Assembly (NCBI RefSeq): GCF_003555545.1
Contig: NZ_CP032157.1
Span: forward strand, 6,080,546-6,144,545
Direction: 5' to 3'
Source: Paraflavitalea soli
Lineage (GTDB): Bacteria; Bacteroidota; Bacteroidia; Chitinophagales; Chitinophagaceae
Length of the DNA: 64,000 nt
The notes under the pieces are model-generated. The model did not search any database, had not been told where the DNA came from, and saw only the letters and a list, made by a program, of their open reading frames with translations. The position numbers and the translations under genes were made by a program. Shown here one piece after another: positions 48,234-57,271 of this stretch; position 1 is the first letter of the stretch; each line of letters begins with the position of its first letter.

Positions 48234-48508
48234 TTTTTTACTTCTGATACACTTGCAAGTGGTTGTATATCAGCCATTAATACCTGTTTTGAATGCTCTC
48301 AAGATGCTCATACTTGCACTGAATTTAGATGCTCCACTCGATAGGGTACTCTAATCCATTGATATTCGCCGGATTATCAACACCCGCTTGCACCCGGATA
48401 AAAGTGGTAATTGCACTGGTAAGGCTAAGCCAGTGCAATTATCAGGGGACTGCAGTGCAATTACACTAGATAAGAACGGCCTATTGGCCCGGCCAGGGGA
48501 TAAAATTA
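48234..48508. other. Spacer with overlapping alternative hairpins
   Basis: The spacer to 48565 between two converging genes holds no gene. At 48403-48468 three related 11-base segments occur: AATTGCACTGG (48409-48419), CCAGTGCAATT (48430-48440, its exact reverse complement) and GCAGTGCAATTACACT (48453-48468). The first can pair with either of the later two, so two exclusive hairpins are possible. No promoter is seen. Confidence 0.6.
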
Positions 48509-48546
48509 AAAAGGGTGAGCTGCCCCTGAGACAGCCCACCCTTTTC
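48509..48546 (-). terminator. Terminator of the EEP-fold gene
   Basis: AAAGGGTG-AGCTG pairs with CAGC-CCACCCTTT around CCCCTGAGA, with A/T runs on both sides. It lies 20 bp after the stop of the minus-strand phosphoesterase gene and could also serve the SNF2 helicase gene. Confidence 0.8.
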
Positions 48547-48565
48547 TTATAAATATGCCTGTTTC

Positions 48566-49399
48566 TTACTTCAATGTTACATCTGCCACCACCGGAAAGT
48601 GGTCAGAAGGGTACTTACCAAAGTAGCTGTCCGTCAGAATACCCCACCTTTTAACGGAAAACTGCTTGGTCACAAAAATGTGATCGATGATAGCCGTGCT
48701 GCTGGGCGTTCTAAAGCTGTTAAAGGAGCCATTATTGGCATAAGGCTTCTTAACTGCCCGGTAAGTATCGGCCAGCACTTCAGAGCCCGCAATGGTCTGG
48801 TACCACTGGCTATTGTGATCTCCGTTAAAGTCGCCGGTGAGCAGAACAGGGCTGTCGCCAGCGATCGTTTTGATCTTTTCGAGGATCAGCTTGCTGCTTT
48901 CCTGCCGGGCCCTTACACCCTGGTGATCATAGTGCACGTTGAATACATAGAACTTCTTTTTGCTCTTTGCATCCTGCAATTGTAACCAGGAGCAGATGCG
49001 GTTGAGCCGGGCATCCCAACCGGGACCGGGCTTGTCAGGCGTTTCAGACAACCAGAAGTCACCCTTTGCCAATACCTTGTATTTGTCTTTTTTATAAAAG
49101 ATGGCAGAATGCTCGCCTTTGGCCTGCCCGTCATCGCGACCTAGGCCATACCAGGCATAACCCGGCAGGTTGGCGCTGAGGGTATCTATCTGGTGCCTTA
49201 AGCCTTCCTGTGTACCAAAAATGTCGAAGTCATGGAATTGTACCAGGGCGCTGATGATGGGATACCTGCTGGTCCAGAGATTGCCGCTATCACCCTTGTT
49301 GTCATAGCGGAGGTTGTAAGAGGCAATGCGTATGTCCTGGGCACTGACCTGGGTAACGAATAAAATAAGTACAATGAGAATAGCTTTGATCTGTTTCAT
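48566..49399 (-). CDS. Exported endonuclease/exonuclease/phosphatase-fold enzyme
   Basis: This encodes 277 residues from the ATG at 49399 (signal peptide MKQIKAILIVLILFVTQVSAQ, quoted as ending VSAQ). The EEP domain fills the rest: NLRYDNKGD (Asn), GTQEGL (metal-binding Glu near residue 62), VHYDHQGVRARQ (His), LLTGDFNGDHNS (Asp/Asn), IDHIFV and the final SDHFPVVADV (catalytic Asp-His). The fold cuts phosphodiester or phosphate ester bonds in nucleic acids, inositol phosphates or lipids. It lies 52 bp downstream of SusD on the same strand, so it is likely part of the same uptake locus and acts in the periplasm or at the surface. Confidence 0.9.
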   Translation of the reverse strand: MKQIKAILIVLILFVTQVSAQDIRIASYNLRYDNKGDSGNLWTSRYPIISALVQFHDFDIFGTQEGLRHQIDTLSANLPGYAWYGLGRDDGQAKGEHSAIFYKKDKYKVLAKGDFWLSETPDKPGPGWDARLNRICSWLQLQDAKSKKKFYVFNVHYDHQGVRARQESSKLILEKIKTIAGDSPVLLTGDFNGDHNSQWYQTIAGSEVLADTYRAVKKPYANNGSFNSFRTPSSTAIIDHIFVTKQFSVKRWGILTDSYFGKYPSDHFPVVADVTLK

Positions 49400-49451
49400 A
49401 CTGTAGGCTGGAATTTGGTGCAACTTATATATTTTTTAGAAAGCCTGACTA

Positions 49452-51233
49452 CTAGTCCCAACCCGGATTTTGACCCAGCTTAGGATTCATTTGACGATCA
49501 GCTTCAGGAATGGGATACAGGTAATGTTTGTCTTCCCAAACACGTTTGATATTGTTCAGCCAGGTCAGTTCACCATACGTGTCTTTGGACAAACGTTGGG
49601 GATTGGGTACACCACTCACTACTTCTGCTACATTGATGTAGGTAACGCCTGCTACTTGTGTGGCTGGTTTTACTTTGTAGAAGAACACATCATTTTTACC
49701 GTCGCCATTCAGGTCCATCGGCACATCGAGGGCTGGCACATAAAAACCATTCCATTCCTGCTTCAGCAGATCACCACGTTTCCAACGTACCAGGTCGTAG
49801 AAACGCAGGCCTTCCAGTGCCAGCTCGATACCCCGCTCACGACGTACTTCCAGTAATACAGCATTGAGGCCGGGGAAGTATTTTGTTTGCAGGTAGGTAT
49901 CAGCAACCGTGGGCAGCACATCGGTATTACCGGTAATGCCAGCCCGTTTGCGCAAGGCTCCAACGGTCTTCTTCCAGTCATCTGCAGTAAGGGTGCCCAA
50001 CTCTGCTTTTGCTTCCGCATAGTTCAACAACACTTCTGCAAAACGGATCATGGAAATGGAATTTTCATTGCGGGTGCCGCCATCAGGATAGGTATCATCC
50101 ACGCACCATTTTATAGGCTGGTAGCCTGTATAGGTATAGGAGAACACGGGAGGGGCTGGTTCAGGTTTGTCGGCATTGATACGTTTGTAATCGCCCATGC
50201 GGATGGTTTGCTGCAGGCGCAGGTCACGGCCTTTTACTTCATCTACAAAAGGCATGGTCTCATAGCCCGCCTTACTGGTGAAGGGCGTGCCGTCTATATT
50301 CAGGTAGGTGTTGATAAAGGTGCGGGTAAAGCTGAGGCGTGCGCCATAGGTAGCACTTGTCCAATACCAGTTGGCATCATTGAATACACTCAAAGCGGCA
50401 TCACACACCGCAGCCATGATGATCTCGTTGGTGACCGGTGCTTTGTTGATGAACAACTGACGGTATGATTTATCCGTGCCATTGGCGGTATTCAAACTAA
50501 AGCCACCGTCCTTCATTACCTTGTCGGCTGCATTGGCTGCTTCGGTAAGCCACTTGTCAATAGTACCTTCCAGTCCCTTGGCCAATCCATCTTTGTGGTA
50601 TCTTCTGAAAGTTCCTTCAAACAAGCATACCCTTGATTTGAAAGCATACGCCACATATTTAGTGACCAGGCTGCGCGTTTTATCGTCGGTTGCTTTGATG
50701 TTCTCACAGGCATAATTCAGGTCGGCCAATACAGAGTCCATCACTTTGAGGCGGCTGTCCCTTCCATTAAAGAGATTCGAATCGCCTACCGGCATGGTCT
50801 TGTTGATCCAGGGCACATCACCAAAGCGTTTTACTTTATCGAAGTAGAAGTAAGCCCTGAAAAAGCGTGCCAGGCCAATATAATTCTTGCGTACATCTTC
50901 CGGTATCCTGGGATTGGTGCAATTCTCAATGAAGTAATTGATGTTGCGCAGCTGTGTCCAGGTCCAGCCGGAACTTTGACGGGAATTGAAACCACCTTCG
51001 CGTAAAAAGTCAGGCGCTTGTGTGCGTGCGCCGTAGTCACTCATTTCATCACCGCGGTGAATAGCGTTGGCATCGGGCAGTATATCATAAAAAGAGTAAG
51101 CATACAATTCCAATCCCTTTTCGCTGCCAAAGACCGCATCTTTAGAAGCCGTTGATTCCGGCAGCTGGTCCAGTTTGTTGCAGCCGGCCATCAGTCCGCC
51201 TGCTAATAAGAGCCATAAAAATTGTTGTTTCAT
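49452..51233 (-). CDS. SusD/RagB-type nutrient-binding lipoprotein
   Basis: This encodes 593 residues. The lipobox is GLMAGC (Cys near residue 18), so the protein is lipid-anchored on the outer membrane. SusD-like N- and C-terminal parts follow: YAYSFYDILPDANAI, ARFFRAYFYFDKVKRFGDVPWI near residue 130 (the typical R-F-FRAY motif), VKYVAYAFKSRVCLFEGT, and SMIRFAEVLLNYAEAKAELG near 405, then EVRRERGIELALEGLRFYDLVRWKRG (shown in part). It acts as the lid on the adjacent SusC transporter and binds the substrate. The ligand cannot be read from the sequence. Confidence 0.95.
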   Translation of the reverse strand: MKQQFLWLLLAGGLMAGCNKLDQLPESTASKDAVFGSEKGLELYAYSFYDILPDANAIHRGDEMSDYGARTQAPDFLREGGFNSRQSSGWTWTQLRNINYFIENCTNPRIPEDVRKNYIGLARFFRAYFYFDKVKRFGDVPWINKTMPVGDSNLFNGRDSRLKVMDSVLADLNYACENIKATDDKTRSLVTKYVAYAFKSRVCLFEGTFRRYHKDGLAKGLEGTIDKWLTEAANAADKVMKDGGFSLNTANGTDKSYRQLFINKAPVTNEIIMAAVCDAALSVFNDANWYWTSATYGARLSFTRTFINTYLNIDGTPFTSKAGYETMPFVDEVKGRDLRLQQTIRMGDYKRINADKPEPAPPVFSYTYTGYQPIKWCVDDTYPDGGTRNENSISMIRFAEVLLNYAEAKAELGTLTADDWKKTVGALRKRAGITGNTDVLPTVADTYLQTKYFPGLNAVLLEVRRERGIELALEGLRFYDLVRWKRGDLLKQEWNGFYVPALDVPMDLNGDGKNDVFFYKVKPATQVAGVTYINVAEVVSGVPNPQRLSKDTYGELTWLNNIKRVWEDKHYLYPIPEADRQMNPKLGQNPGWD

Positions 51234-51331
51234 AACCTGTGTTATATGTGTTAAACATTCTTTTTAAGAAACGATTTCCGCACATTTCATTCCTCCACTT
51301 ACATTTAATCAGCGATCAAGCCTCTTTCTGA

Positions 51332-51357
51332 ACCCATTGCCGATTGCCGATTGCCGC
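51332..51357. repeat. GCCGATT heptads abutting the SusC stop codon
   Basis: AACCCATT is followed by GCCGATT, GCCGATT and GCCGC, then directly by CTA, the SusC stop codon. The unit is the same as at the ends of composite elements A and B. Confidence 0.75.
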
Positions 51358-54300
51358 CTACAGCGTTACCGACAATCCAAACGTTACACTTTTCAGCATG
51401 GGGTAGTTATTACCATTTCCATTGCTGCCATCCGTTAATACCCTGTCAGAGCCCTGGATACTTTCTACGTCGAGGTCTTTGGTGATCTTGTACAAGGGGC
51501 TCCATGACCAGACGTTCTCTGCAGAAACATATACCCGGGCGCCAGTGATACCGAAGCGGCCCATGAGACTTTGAGGCAGGTTGTAACCCAGTTGGATATT
51601 CTTGAGGCGGATATAAGCTACATTTTGGAGGTACTTGGTTTGCGCCTGTGTAAGCGTAGCTGATCCGTTTTGAGCGATATAACCACGGTAACGGGGGAAA
51701 TAGGCATTTGGATTGTCTTCAGACCAGATATTGCCTAAGTGCGATTTGGGCAGCCTGTTGTAAGGACGGTTGTATTGTCCCCAGAAGACACCTGCTTCAG
51801 CACCGGGATACCAATCCTGCTTGCCTACACCCTGGAAGAAAGCGGTGAGGAAGAAGTTGTTCCACTCCAGATCGAGGTTGATGGCATAACTATACCTTGG
51901 TGTAGCATTGCCAATGACCTTACGGTCGCCGGGATTGTTTACCGTGTTGTCACCGTTATTGATCACGCCATCTGGCCCGCCATTCTTGTTCTTGTCAATG
52001 TCTGCAAATTTTATATCACCTGGCAGGGTTTGACCGGTGTTGGAAGACTTATATAATTTTTGCTTGTCAGCTTCGCTGAGGTTGGCGGCTGTATAATAAC
52101 CGTCGGTAACAAAACCCCAGATCTCGCCCAGTTTCTGACCTTCGTAATAGTCTGTCAGTCTTTTTTCCGGGTTGTTGTATTTCGTAACCTCAGCCGAATA
52201 ATCGCTCAGCACTACGCGTACTGAATAGTTGAATGGTTTGGCTGCTACATTAAATTTATCTCTCCAGGATACGGATAATTCCCATCCTTTGGTTTTCATA
52301 TCAGCATAGTTGCCCTTGGGCACAGCAGTACCAAATACAGCAGGCAATGACATACCTACGGTAAACATGTCGGTCGTATTGCGGATATAGGCGTCTGCAT
52401 TTATTTGCAAGCGGTTGGAAAGCAAGCCCATGTCCAGGCCGATATTCTGGGTAGTAGCTGTTTCCCAGGTAAGGCCATCAGGAATAACACCGGGCTGACT
52501 GGTGCGCTGCGGACGTACGCCATTCAGTACCCGGCCCGATTGAGAAATGCCAAACTGCTCCTGGAAAGAATAAGATGCGATATTACCATTGCCAAGGGAA
52601 CCATAAGAGCCCCGTACTTTCAGATCGGAGATAATGGTTCGTGGTACATTCCAGAAAGACTCGTTGGATACACGCCATCCGGCTGATACAGAAGGAAAGA
52701 ATGCATAACGCTCGTTGGATGGGAACTTGGAAGAGCCGTCATAGCGGCCATCGACTTCCAGCAGGTACCTGTCTTTAAAAACATAGTTTACGCGGAAGAA
52801 GCCGCCTACAATATTCCAACGCTCATAGCCGCCATTGGTAGTAATGGCCTGGCCCAGTGCGAGGTTAAGGTCTTGCGCATCTTCGTAGATCAAACCATTG
52901 CGCAGGGTTTGCGCCTGCTTGTAGGTAGACTGTTCATAGTTATAACCCGCCATTGCCTTCAGGTAGTGATTGCCTTTTAAACGGTGTTCATATTCACCAT
53001 ACAGGTTGGCAGCGAGGTATTGTGTTTCGCGGTACAGCTCCTGCAGGTCATTGGTATTAGTGCCCACGTACTGAATTACACCGGGCTTCACGCTATAAGG
53101 TACCGGTACCCTAATGCGCTTCTCATTGTTGTCTGTATTGCGAACGGTGAAATCTCCTTTCAACCGGATGGTATTCTTTAAGATCTGGGCCGTGAAGCCG
53201 GTCGTATTCCGGATCACACGTCTGTCCATGTCAATACCATTCTTTCCGTACCAGAAATCACCTACGGTATAAGCGGCAGAATAACTCAAGGTGCCATCGG
53301 GATTGAACATAGGGGCCATATTGTGCCCTTCATCGGCAATATTCCTCCAGATACCACCACCCTCACCCACATTCAGGGGGTTATGGTAGGTCATATTGGA
53401 ATAATCTGTGTTGTTGTCAATAGTGAGCCAGGGGTATAATTGAATAGAGCCCTTTGCCCGGAAATTGTACATCTTGTAGTCATCCGAATTATAGCGGAAG
53501 AGCCCTTCCTGGCCATAATAGCGACCAGTTACATAAAAGCTGGTTTTGCCGCTGCTGCCGGAAAAAGCAATATTGTGGTCAATGGAACTGGTGTTTTTCT
53601 TATACAGCTCATGGTACCAATCTGTATTGTCATAATAAACATATTCACCCGCTGCGTTTGTTTCTACCTTGGGAAGGCTGGGATCTTTTGACCTTCTTTC
53701 CAGCTCGGCCAGGTAGGCCGGTGAAAACTTCACGGTCTTGTTAACATTCTGCGGCGTTTGGGAATAATCATTCCAGGCAGTCCATGCTTCGTTGAACATT
53801 TTGGCAAAGACATAACCATCTGTTACAAAATCAGGAACGGTAGTGGGAGCCTTGATGGAATAATTCATTGAGTAGTTGATACTCGTTTTATCCTTCGAAG
53901 GGTTCTTGGTAGTGATCAGCACCACGCCAAATACGCCACGTGCTCCATAAATAGCCGCAGAAGCTGCGTCTTTCAATATGGAGATATTGGCAATGTCATT
54001 GGGGTTCAGCATCGCGGGATCGCCTTCTACCCCATCGATCAATACCAGGGCATTACCCTGCTGACCAATAGAAGTATTGCCCCGGATATTAAAGGCAGGT
54101 GATTGAATGGGTTTACCATCGCCCAACACGATATTGAGGTTGGGGACAGCGCCTTTTAGCCCCTGGGCCACATTGGGCACAGAACGGTTTTCAAAAACCT
54201 CTCCGCTTACCTGGTCTACGGCGCCGGTGAGGTTTACTTTTTTGGTAGTACCATATCCTACCACCACCACATCATTCATGCTGCTGGGAGTGGGTTCCAG

Positions 54301-54633
54301 TTTTACTGATAAGGTGATCATTTCACCTTGCTTGTAGTGATAACCTTCCAGCACCTTTTTATCATAGCCGATAAAGGAAAAAGTAAAAGTGTAGGGGCCG
54401 CCTGGTTCCAGTGCATTGAACACAAAAACGCCGGACGCATTGGTTTGTGTAGCCGTGGAAAACTGATTACTCTTGTTCTGCACCATTACTGATACGGAAG
54501 CCATCGGCAATCCGTTTTCATCCTTGATAAGTCCTTTTACCGCAGGTTGTTTTTCCTGCGCAAAGCTTTGGTGGGCCAGCAGTAGCCATAGCAGGCAACC
54601 AACCAGCTTCGTACATTGGTGAAGTTGTTTCAT
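51358..54633 (-). CDS. SusC/RagA-type TonB-dependent outer-membrane transporter
   Basis: This encodes 1091 residues from the ATG at 54633 (signal peptide to SFAQ); the frame extends 20 codons upstream without a signal. Domain order: carboxypeptidase-like regulatory domain (KGLIKDENGLPMASVSV, about 35-115), the SusC signature MNDVVVVGYGTTKKVNLTGAV, quoted in part as DVVVVGYGTTKK, plug (QGLKGAVPNLNIVLGDGKPI in part, NIRGNTSIG, LIDGVEGDP), and a 22-strand barrel. It imports oligomeric nutrients using TonB energy, with SusD as lid. SusD follows 124 bp downstream. The FecR/sigma pair upstream probably controls it. Confidence 0.95.
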   Translation of the reverse strand: MKQLHQCTKLVGCLLWLLLAHQSFAQEKQPAVKGLIKDENGLPMASVSVMVQNKSNQFSTATQTNASGVFVFNALEPGGPYTFTFSFIGYDKKVLEGYHYKQGEMITLSVKLEPTPSSMNDVVVVGYGTTKKVNLTGAVDQVSGEVFENRSVPNVAQGLKGAVPNLNIVLGDGKPIQSPAFNIRGNTSIGQQGNALVLIDGVEGDPAMLNPNDIANISILKDAASAAIYGARGVFGVVLITTKNPSKDKTSINYSMNYSIKAPTTVPDFVTDGYVFAKMFNEAWTAWNDYSQTPQNVNKTVKFSPAYLAELERRSKDPSLPKVETNAAGEYVYYDNTDWYHELYKKNTSSIDHNIAFSGSSGKTSFYVTGRYYGQEGLFRYNSDDYKMYNFRAKGSIQLYPWLTIDNNTDYSNMTYHNPLNVGEGGGIWRNIADEGHNMAPMFNPDGTLSYSAAYTVGDFWYGKNGIDMDRRVIRNTTGFTAQILKNTIRLKGDFTVRNTDNNEKRIRVPVPYSVKPGVIQYVGTNTNDLQELYRETQYLAANLYGEYEHRLKGNHYLKAMAGYNYEQSTYKQAQTLRNGLIYEDAQDLNLALGQAITTNGGYERWNIVGGFFRVNYVFKDRYLLEVDGRYDGSSKFPSNERYAFFPSVSAGWRVSNESFWNVPRTIISDLKVRGSYGSLGNGNIASYSFQEQFGISQSGRVLNGVRPQRTSQPGVIPDGLTWETATTQNIGLDMGLLSNRLQINADAYIRNTTDMFTVGMSLPAVFGTAVPKGNYADMKTKGWELSVSWRDKFNVAAKPFNYSVRVVLSDYSAEVTKYNNPEKRLTDYYEGQKLGEIWGFVTDGYYTAANLSEADKQKLYKSSNTGQTLPGDIKFADIDKNKNGGPDGVINNGDNTVNNPGDRKVIGNATPRYSYAINLDLEWNNFFLTAFFQGVGKQDWYPGAEAGVFWGQYNRPYNRLPKSHLGNIWSEDNPNAYFPRYRGYIAQNGSATLTQAQTKYLQNVAYIRLKNIQLGYNLPQSLMGRFGITGARVYVSAENVWSWSPLYKITKDLDVESIQGSDRVLTDGSNGNGNNYPMLKSVTFGLSVTL

Positions 54634-54711
54634 AATATGTATGGTTTTGAGAATACTTATCCGTTCCCCCCTGCTGAGGGAGAGCATGCACACATGAAAA
54701 TGCCAGACCGG

Positions 54712-55755
54712 TTATTGATTGATCAACCGGTACAGGGTTCCTTCATTGGTCACGGTGATATTATTCAACCCGGCAATAGTGCCCAGTATATCATCCGCCG
54801 TTTGCTTTTTTAAAAAACTACCTGTAAACTTTCTTCCTTCGAGATTGATGCTATCAGCGTTAATGGATATTTTATATAGTTCACTGATCTTATTTAATAC
54901 TTCCGGTAAAGGTGTATTGGAGAAACTGATCTCGGTTGTTGATTCGGTAATACTGCCATCTGCCTGTATGGGTTCAATAAGTTTAGAGGGTGTCGGCGCC
55001 TGGGGTTCTTTGCGCTTAAATTGATTGTCGGCCAGGTTGAAAGCAAATTCATCTCCTGGTTTCAGGAATATAGGTTTAGCGGTTTGTTGTAAATTTTTCA
55101 GTACTACTTTTCCTTCGATCAGTTGTACCGTCGATGTTTGACTGCTGTCATACGCTGCGATCCTGAATGTGGTACCCAGGGCAGTAGTGGAAAACCCTTT
55201 GGTGAATACGGTGAAGGGCCGGGACTTATCTTTTGCTACGCGAAACAAGGCTTCGCCCTGCAGGTTGATGTTTCGCTGAGCGGAATCAAATGGCTGGTAG
55301 CAAACGATCGAACTATTGGCATGGAGTGCTACTACGCTTCCATCGTCCAATGTATAGGATATAACTTTATTACTGGTATTCCTAAATTGCTTTTCCTTAT
55401 TGATTGCCGGTACTTGCGGCACAATTGCTATGGGAGTTGCTTTTTTAACGGGAACCTGCATAAACTTGTAAACGCCTGCAAAAGCTGTTGCTATCAGTGC
55501 CGCAGCTGCGAGGCGAAACAATGGCCTGGCAGTAATGGATCTGTTGGTGATTGCTTTTTCAATGTGCCCGAACCATCGGTTGCTGCGATCGGCAGACAGT
55601 TGCCGGGTAGCTTCAAATGCTTCCCATTCCTGATCGGGCAGCCACTCCTCTAATTCATCCTTATGCGCCTGGAGATACGCGTACACCCTGGAGGCTTCTT
55701 CGGGTGTGCAGTTGTTTTCAAAAAATCGATGTATCAATTCTTTGCTGATCTCCAT
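54712..55755 (-). CDS. FecR-family anti-sigma factor
   Basis: This encodes 347 residues. The cytoplasmic N-terminus (LIHRFFENNCTPEEASRVYAYL) binds the sigma factor; one membrane helix (LFRLAAAALIATAFAGVYKF, about 82-101) crosses the inner membrane; the periplasmic FecR domain (about 125-225) shows SYTLDDGSVVALHANSSI and RPFTVFTKGFSTTALGTTF, and a C-terminal DUF4974 domain (about 270-347) follows (SNTPLPEVLNKISELYKI). It senses SusC occupancy through the signalling domain and releases the sigma factor. It lies 78 bp upstream of SusC and 107 bp downstream of the sigma gene, all on the same strand. Confidence 0.95.
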   Translation of the reverse strand: MEISKELIHRFFENNCTPEEASRVYAYLQAHKDELEEWLPDQEWEAFEATRQLSADRSNRWFGHIEKAITNRSITARPLFRLAAAALIATAFAGVYKFMQVPVKKATPIAIVPQVPAINKEKQFRNTSNKVISYTLDDGSVVALHANSSIVCYQPFDSAQRNINLQGEALFRVAKDKSRPFTVFTKGFSTTALGTTFRIAAYDSSQTSTVQLIEGKVVLKNLQQTAKPIFLKPGDEFAFNLADNQFKRKEPQAPTPSKLIEPIQADGSITESTTEISFSNTPLPEVLNKISELYKISINADSINLEGRKFTGSFLKKQTADDILGTIAGLNNITVTNEGTLYRLINQ

Positions 55756-55862
55756 ACGCAGATTGCTTTGTGCTACCTATAATACGTTTGGTCGTAAGCT
55801 TTACACCCACGGCCCGTTTATTTTATTTTATCTTGTTGTTGGAATAGCCGTTATGGGGAATA

Positions 55863-56417
55863 TTAAGGCCATAACATAAGCAGGGCTAATATAGAAATGT
55901 ATTCATTCATCTTCCTGATCTCCCGTACTGCCCGGTTGATCTGGTTCTCCACTGTTTTTTTGGAAATGGAAAGGCTGTCTGCTATTTCCTTATTGGATAA
56001 TCCCTCCAGGCGGAAGCCAATGATCCGCCGGCGCATGGGCGACAAATGTGCGAGACTGTTCATGATCGCCGTAAGCTTGTTGTCGTCTGCAGAATAATGA
56101 GGCGCTTCTTCGGGAATATCTGTTTGTTCGATTACCTGGAAAGAAACCGTTCTGTTAGCGGCATGGCGGCGAAGAATATCGATCATGCTGGTTTTAGCGA
56201 TGCGAAATAGTTGCCAGGAAAGAGGAAGCGCTGCATTTAGCTTGTGGCGGTAACGCCAAAACTTTATAAAGGTCAACTGAACCAACTCTTCACTTATATC
56301 GTCCGACTTTGTTTTTTGCAGGAAGTACGCGTATAGTTTCTCATGAAACAAATCATAAGCTTGCCGGAAGGCAAGTTCATCGCCCTTCCGGATGCTATTT
56401 ATCAGTGCCCTGTCCAT
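55863..56417 (-). CDS. ECF RNA polymerase sigma factor (SusCD-linked)
   Basis: This encodes 184 residues from the ATG at 56417 (MDRALINSIRKGDELAF); the frame opens eight codons earlier at a TTG. An AAAGGAG motif lies 5 bases before the ATG, unusual in this window. Region 2 is AFRQAYDLFHEKLYAYF to ELVQLTFIKFWRYR; region 4 is SPMRRRIIGFRLEGLSNKEIADSLSISKKTVENQI, quoted in part as GLSNKEIADSLSISKKTVEN, a helix-turn-helix. It belongs to the Bacteroidota group 1 sigma-70 family that pairs with FecR. It probably drives the SusC-SusD-phosphoesterase operon. Confidence 0.93.
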   Translation of the reverse strand: MDRALINSIRKGDELAFRQAYDLFHEKLYAYFLQKTKSDDISEELVQLTFIKFWRYRHKLNAALPLSWQLFRIAKTSMIDILRRHAANRTVSFQVIEQTDIPEEAPHYSADDNKLTAIMNSLAHLSPMRRRIIGFRLEGLSNKEIADSLSISKKTVENQINRAVREIRKMNEYISILALLMLWP

Positions 56418-56585
56418 TAGCTCCTTTTGATTCGTTGGCAAGTTAGTTAGGATACAAAAGTAGCCGGATTAAGTGATTGTTAACAAGCTGACTGCGAAAC
56501 CGGTTGAGTGGCCGTCCGGACTGACTTTCAGCGTTTTCGCCGGCCTCTTAAAATTCAGGGAAAGAAAAGAAATATTTGCCGAATA

Positions 56586-56599
56586 AGACCAATCGGTCT
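56586..56599 (+). promoter_or_regulatory. TetR operator 1 (autoregulatory)
   Basis: AGACCAATCGGTCT is a palindrome with arms AGACC and GGTCT, twelve bases before the TTG start of the TetR gene and overlapping the likely -7 region (TAATTTTA). The reverse complement of this sequence is identical to the site at 57227. Confidence 0.8.
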
Positions 56600-56610
56600 A
56601 ATTTTATAAC

Positions 56611-57207
56611 TTGGCTACAAAAGCAGAAAAGACGAGGGAATACATCATTGAGAAAGCGGCTCCGCTTTTCAATAAGAAGGGTTATGCCGGCACTTCCATG
56701 AACGATATTATGGAAGCCACCGGACTGGCCAAGGGAGGCTTGTATGGTAATTTCAAGAACAAGGATGAAATTGCTGCCGCCGCTTTTGAGTTTTCTTACC
56801 AACGGCTCAAAGCAGACCTGGGCGCCAGGGTAGGGCCTAAGAAGACAGCGATGGAAAAGCTGCACGCCATTCTTCAATATTACAGGAACTATACGGTGAA
56901 CCCGCCCATCGAAGGTGGCTGTCCCCTGATGAATACAGGATTGGATGCGGATGATACTTATCCCTTCCTGAAAAGGAAAGCCAAAGAAGCTTTGCTGGAA
57001 ATGCTTCATACCCTGCAGCGGATATTAAAAAAAGGCGTGGACAATGGTGAGATCAATCCTGGCATTGAAATAAAAAAGGAAGCAGAGATCATTTATGCGC
57101 AAATAGAAGGAGGCATTATGATGGCCCAGGTGGCTGATGATGTGGCGATGCTTAACCGCATGCTGGATCATTTAAAAGACCATATGAAAGAACGGTACAG
57201 CATATAA
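56611..57207 (+). CDS. TetR/AcrR-family repressor
   Basis: This encodes 198 residues from a TTG at 56611; no ATG precedes the conserved HTH. The DNA-binding domain (1-55) has REYIIEKAAPLFNKKGYAGTSMNDIMEATGLAKGGLYGNFKNKDEI, seen in part as SMNDIMEATGLAKGGLYGNF, typical of the AcrR/YezE-like group. The C-terminal ligand-binding domain is helical (LHAILQYYRNYTVNPPIEGGCPLMNTG, quoted in part). By position it probably represses itself and the thioesterase gene 64 bp downstream, since both have the same palindrome in front. The ligand may be a fatty acyl compound, by inference from the target. Confidence 0.92.
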   Translation: MATKAEKTREYIIEKAAPLFNKKGYAGTSMNDIMEATGLAKGGLYGNFKNKDEIAAAAFEFSYQRLKADLGARVGPKKTAMEKLHAILQYYRNYTVNPPIEGGCPLMNTGLDADDTYPFLKRKAKEALLEMLHTLQRILKKGVDNGEINPGIEIKKEAEIIYAQIEGGIMMAQVADDVAMLNRMLDHLKDHMKERYSI

Positions 57208-57226
57208 TATTTTTTTGTCTATAAAG

Positions 57227-57240
57227 AGACCGATTGGTCT
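57227..57240 (+). promoter_or_regulatory. TetR operator 2 (thioesterase gene)
   Basis: AGACCGATTGGTCT is the exact reverse complement of the site at 56586. It lies 31 bp before the ATG of the thioesterase gene, where it would overlap the promoter. Confidence 0.8.
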
Positions 57241-57271
57241 AATCTGTTTAAACATCAAATATTCTTATCAA

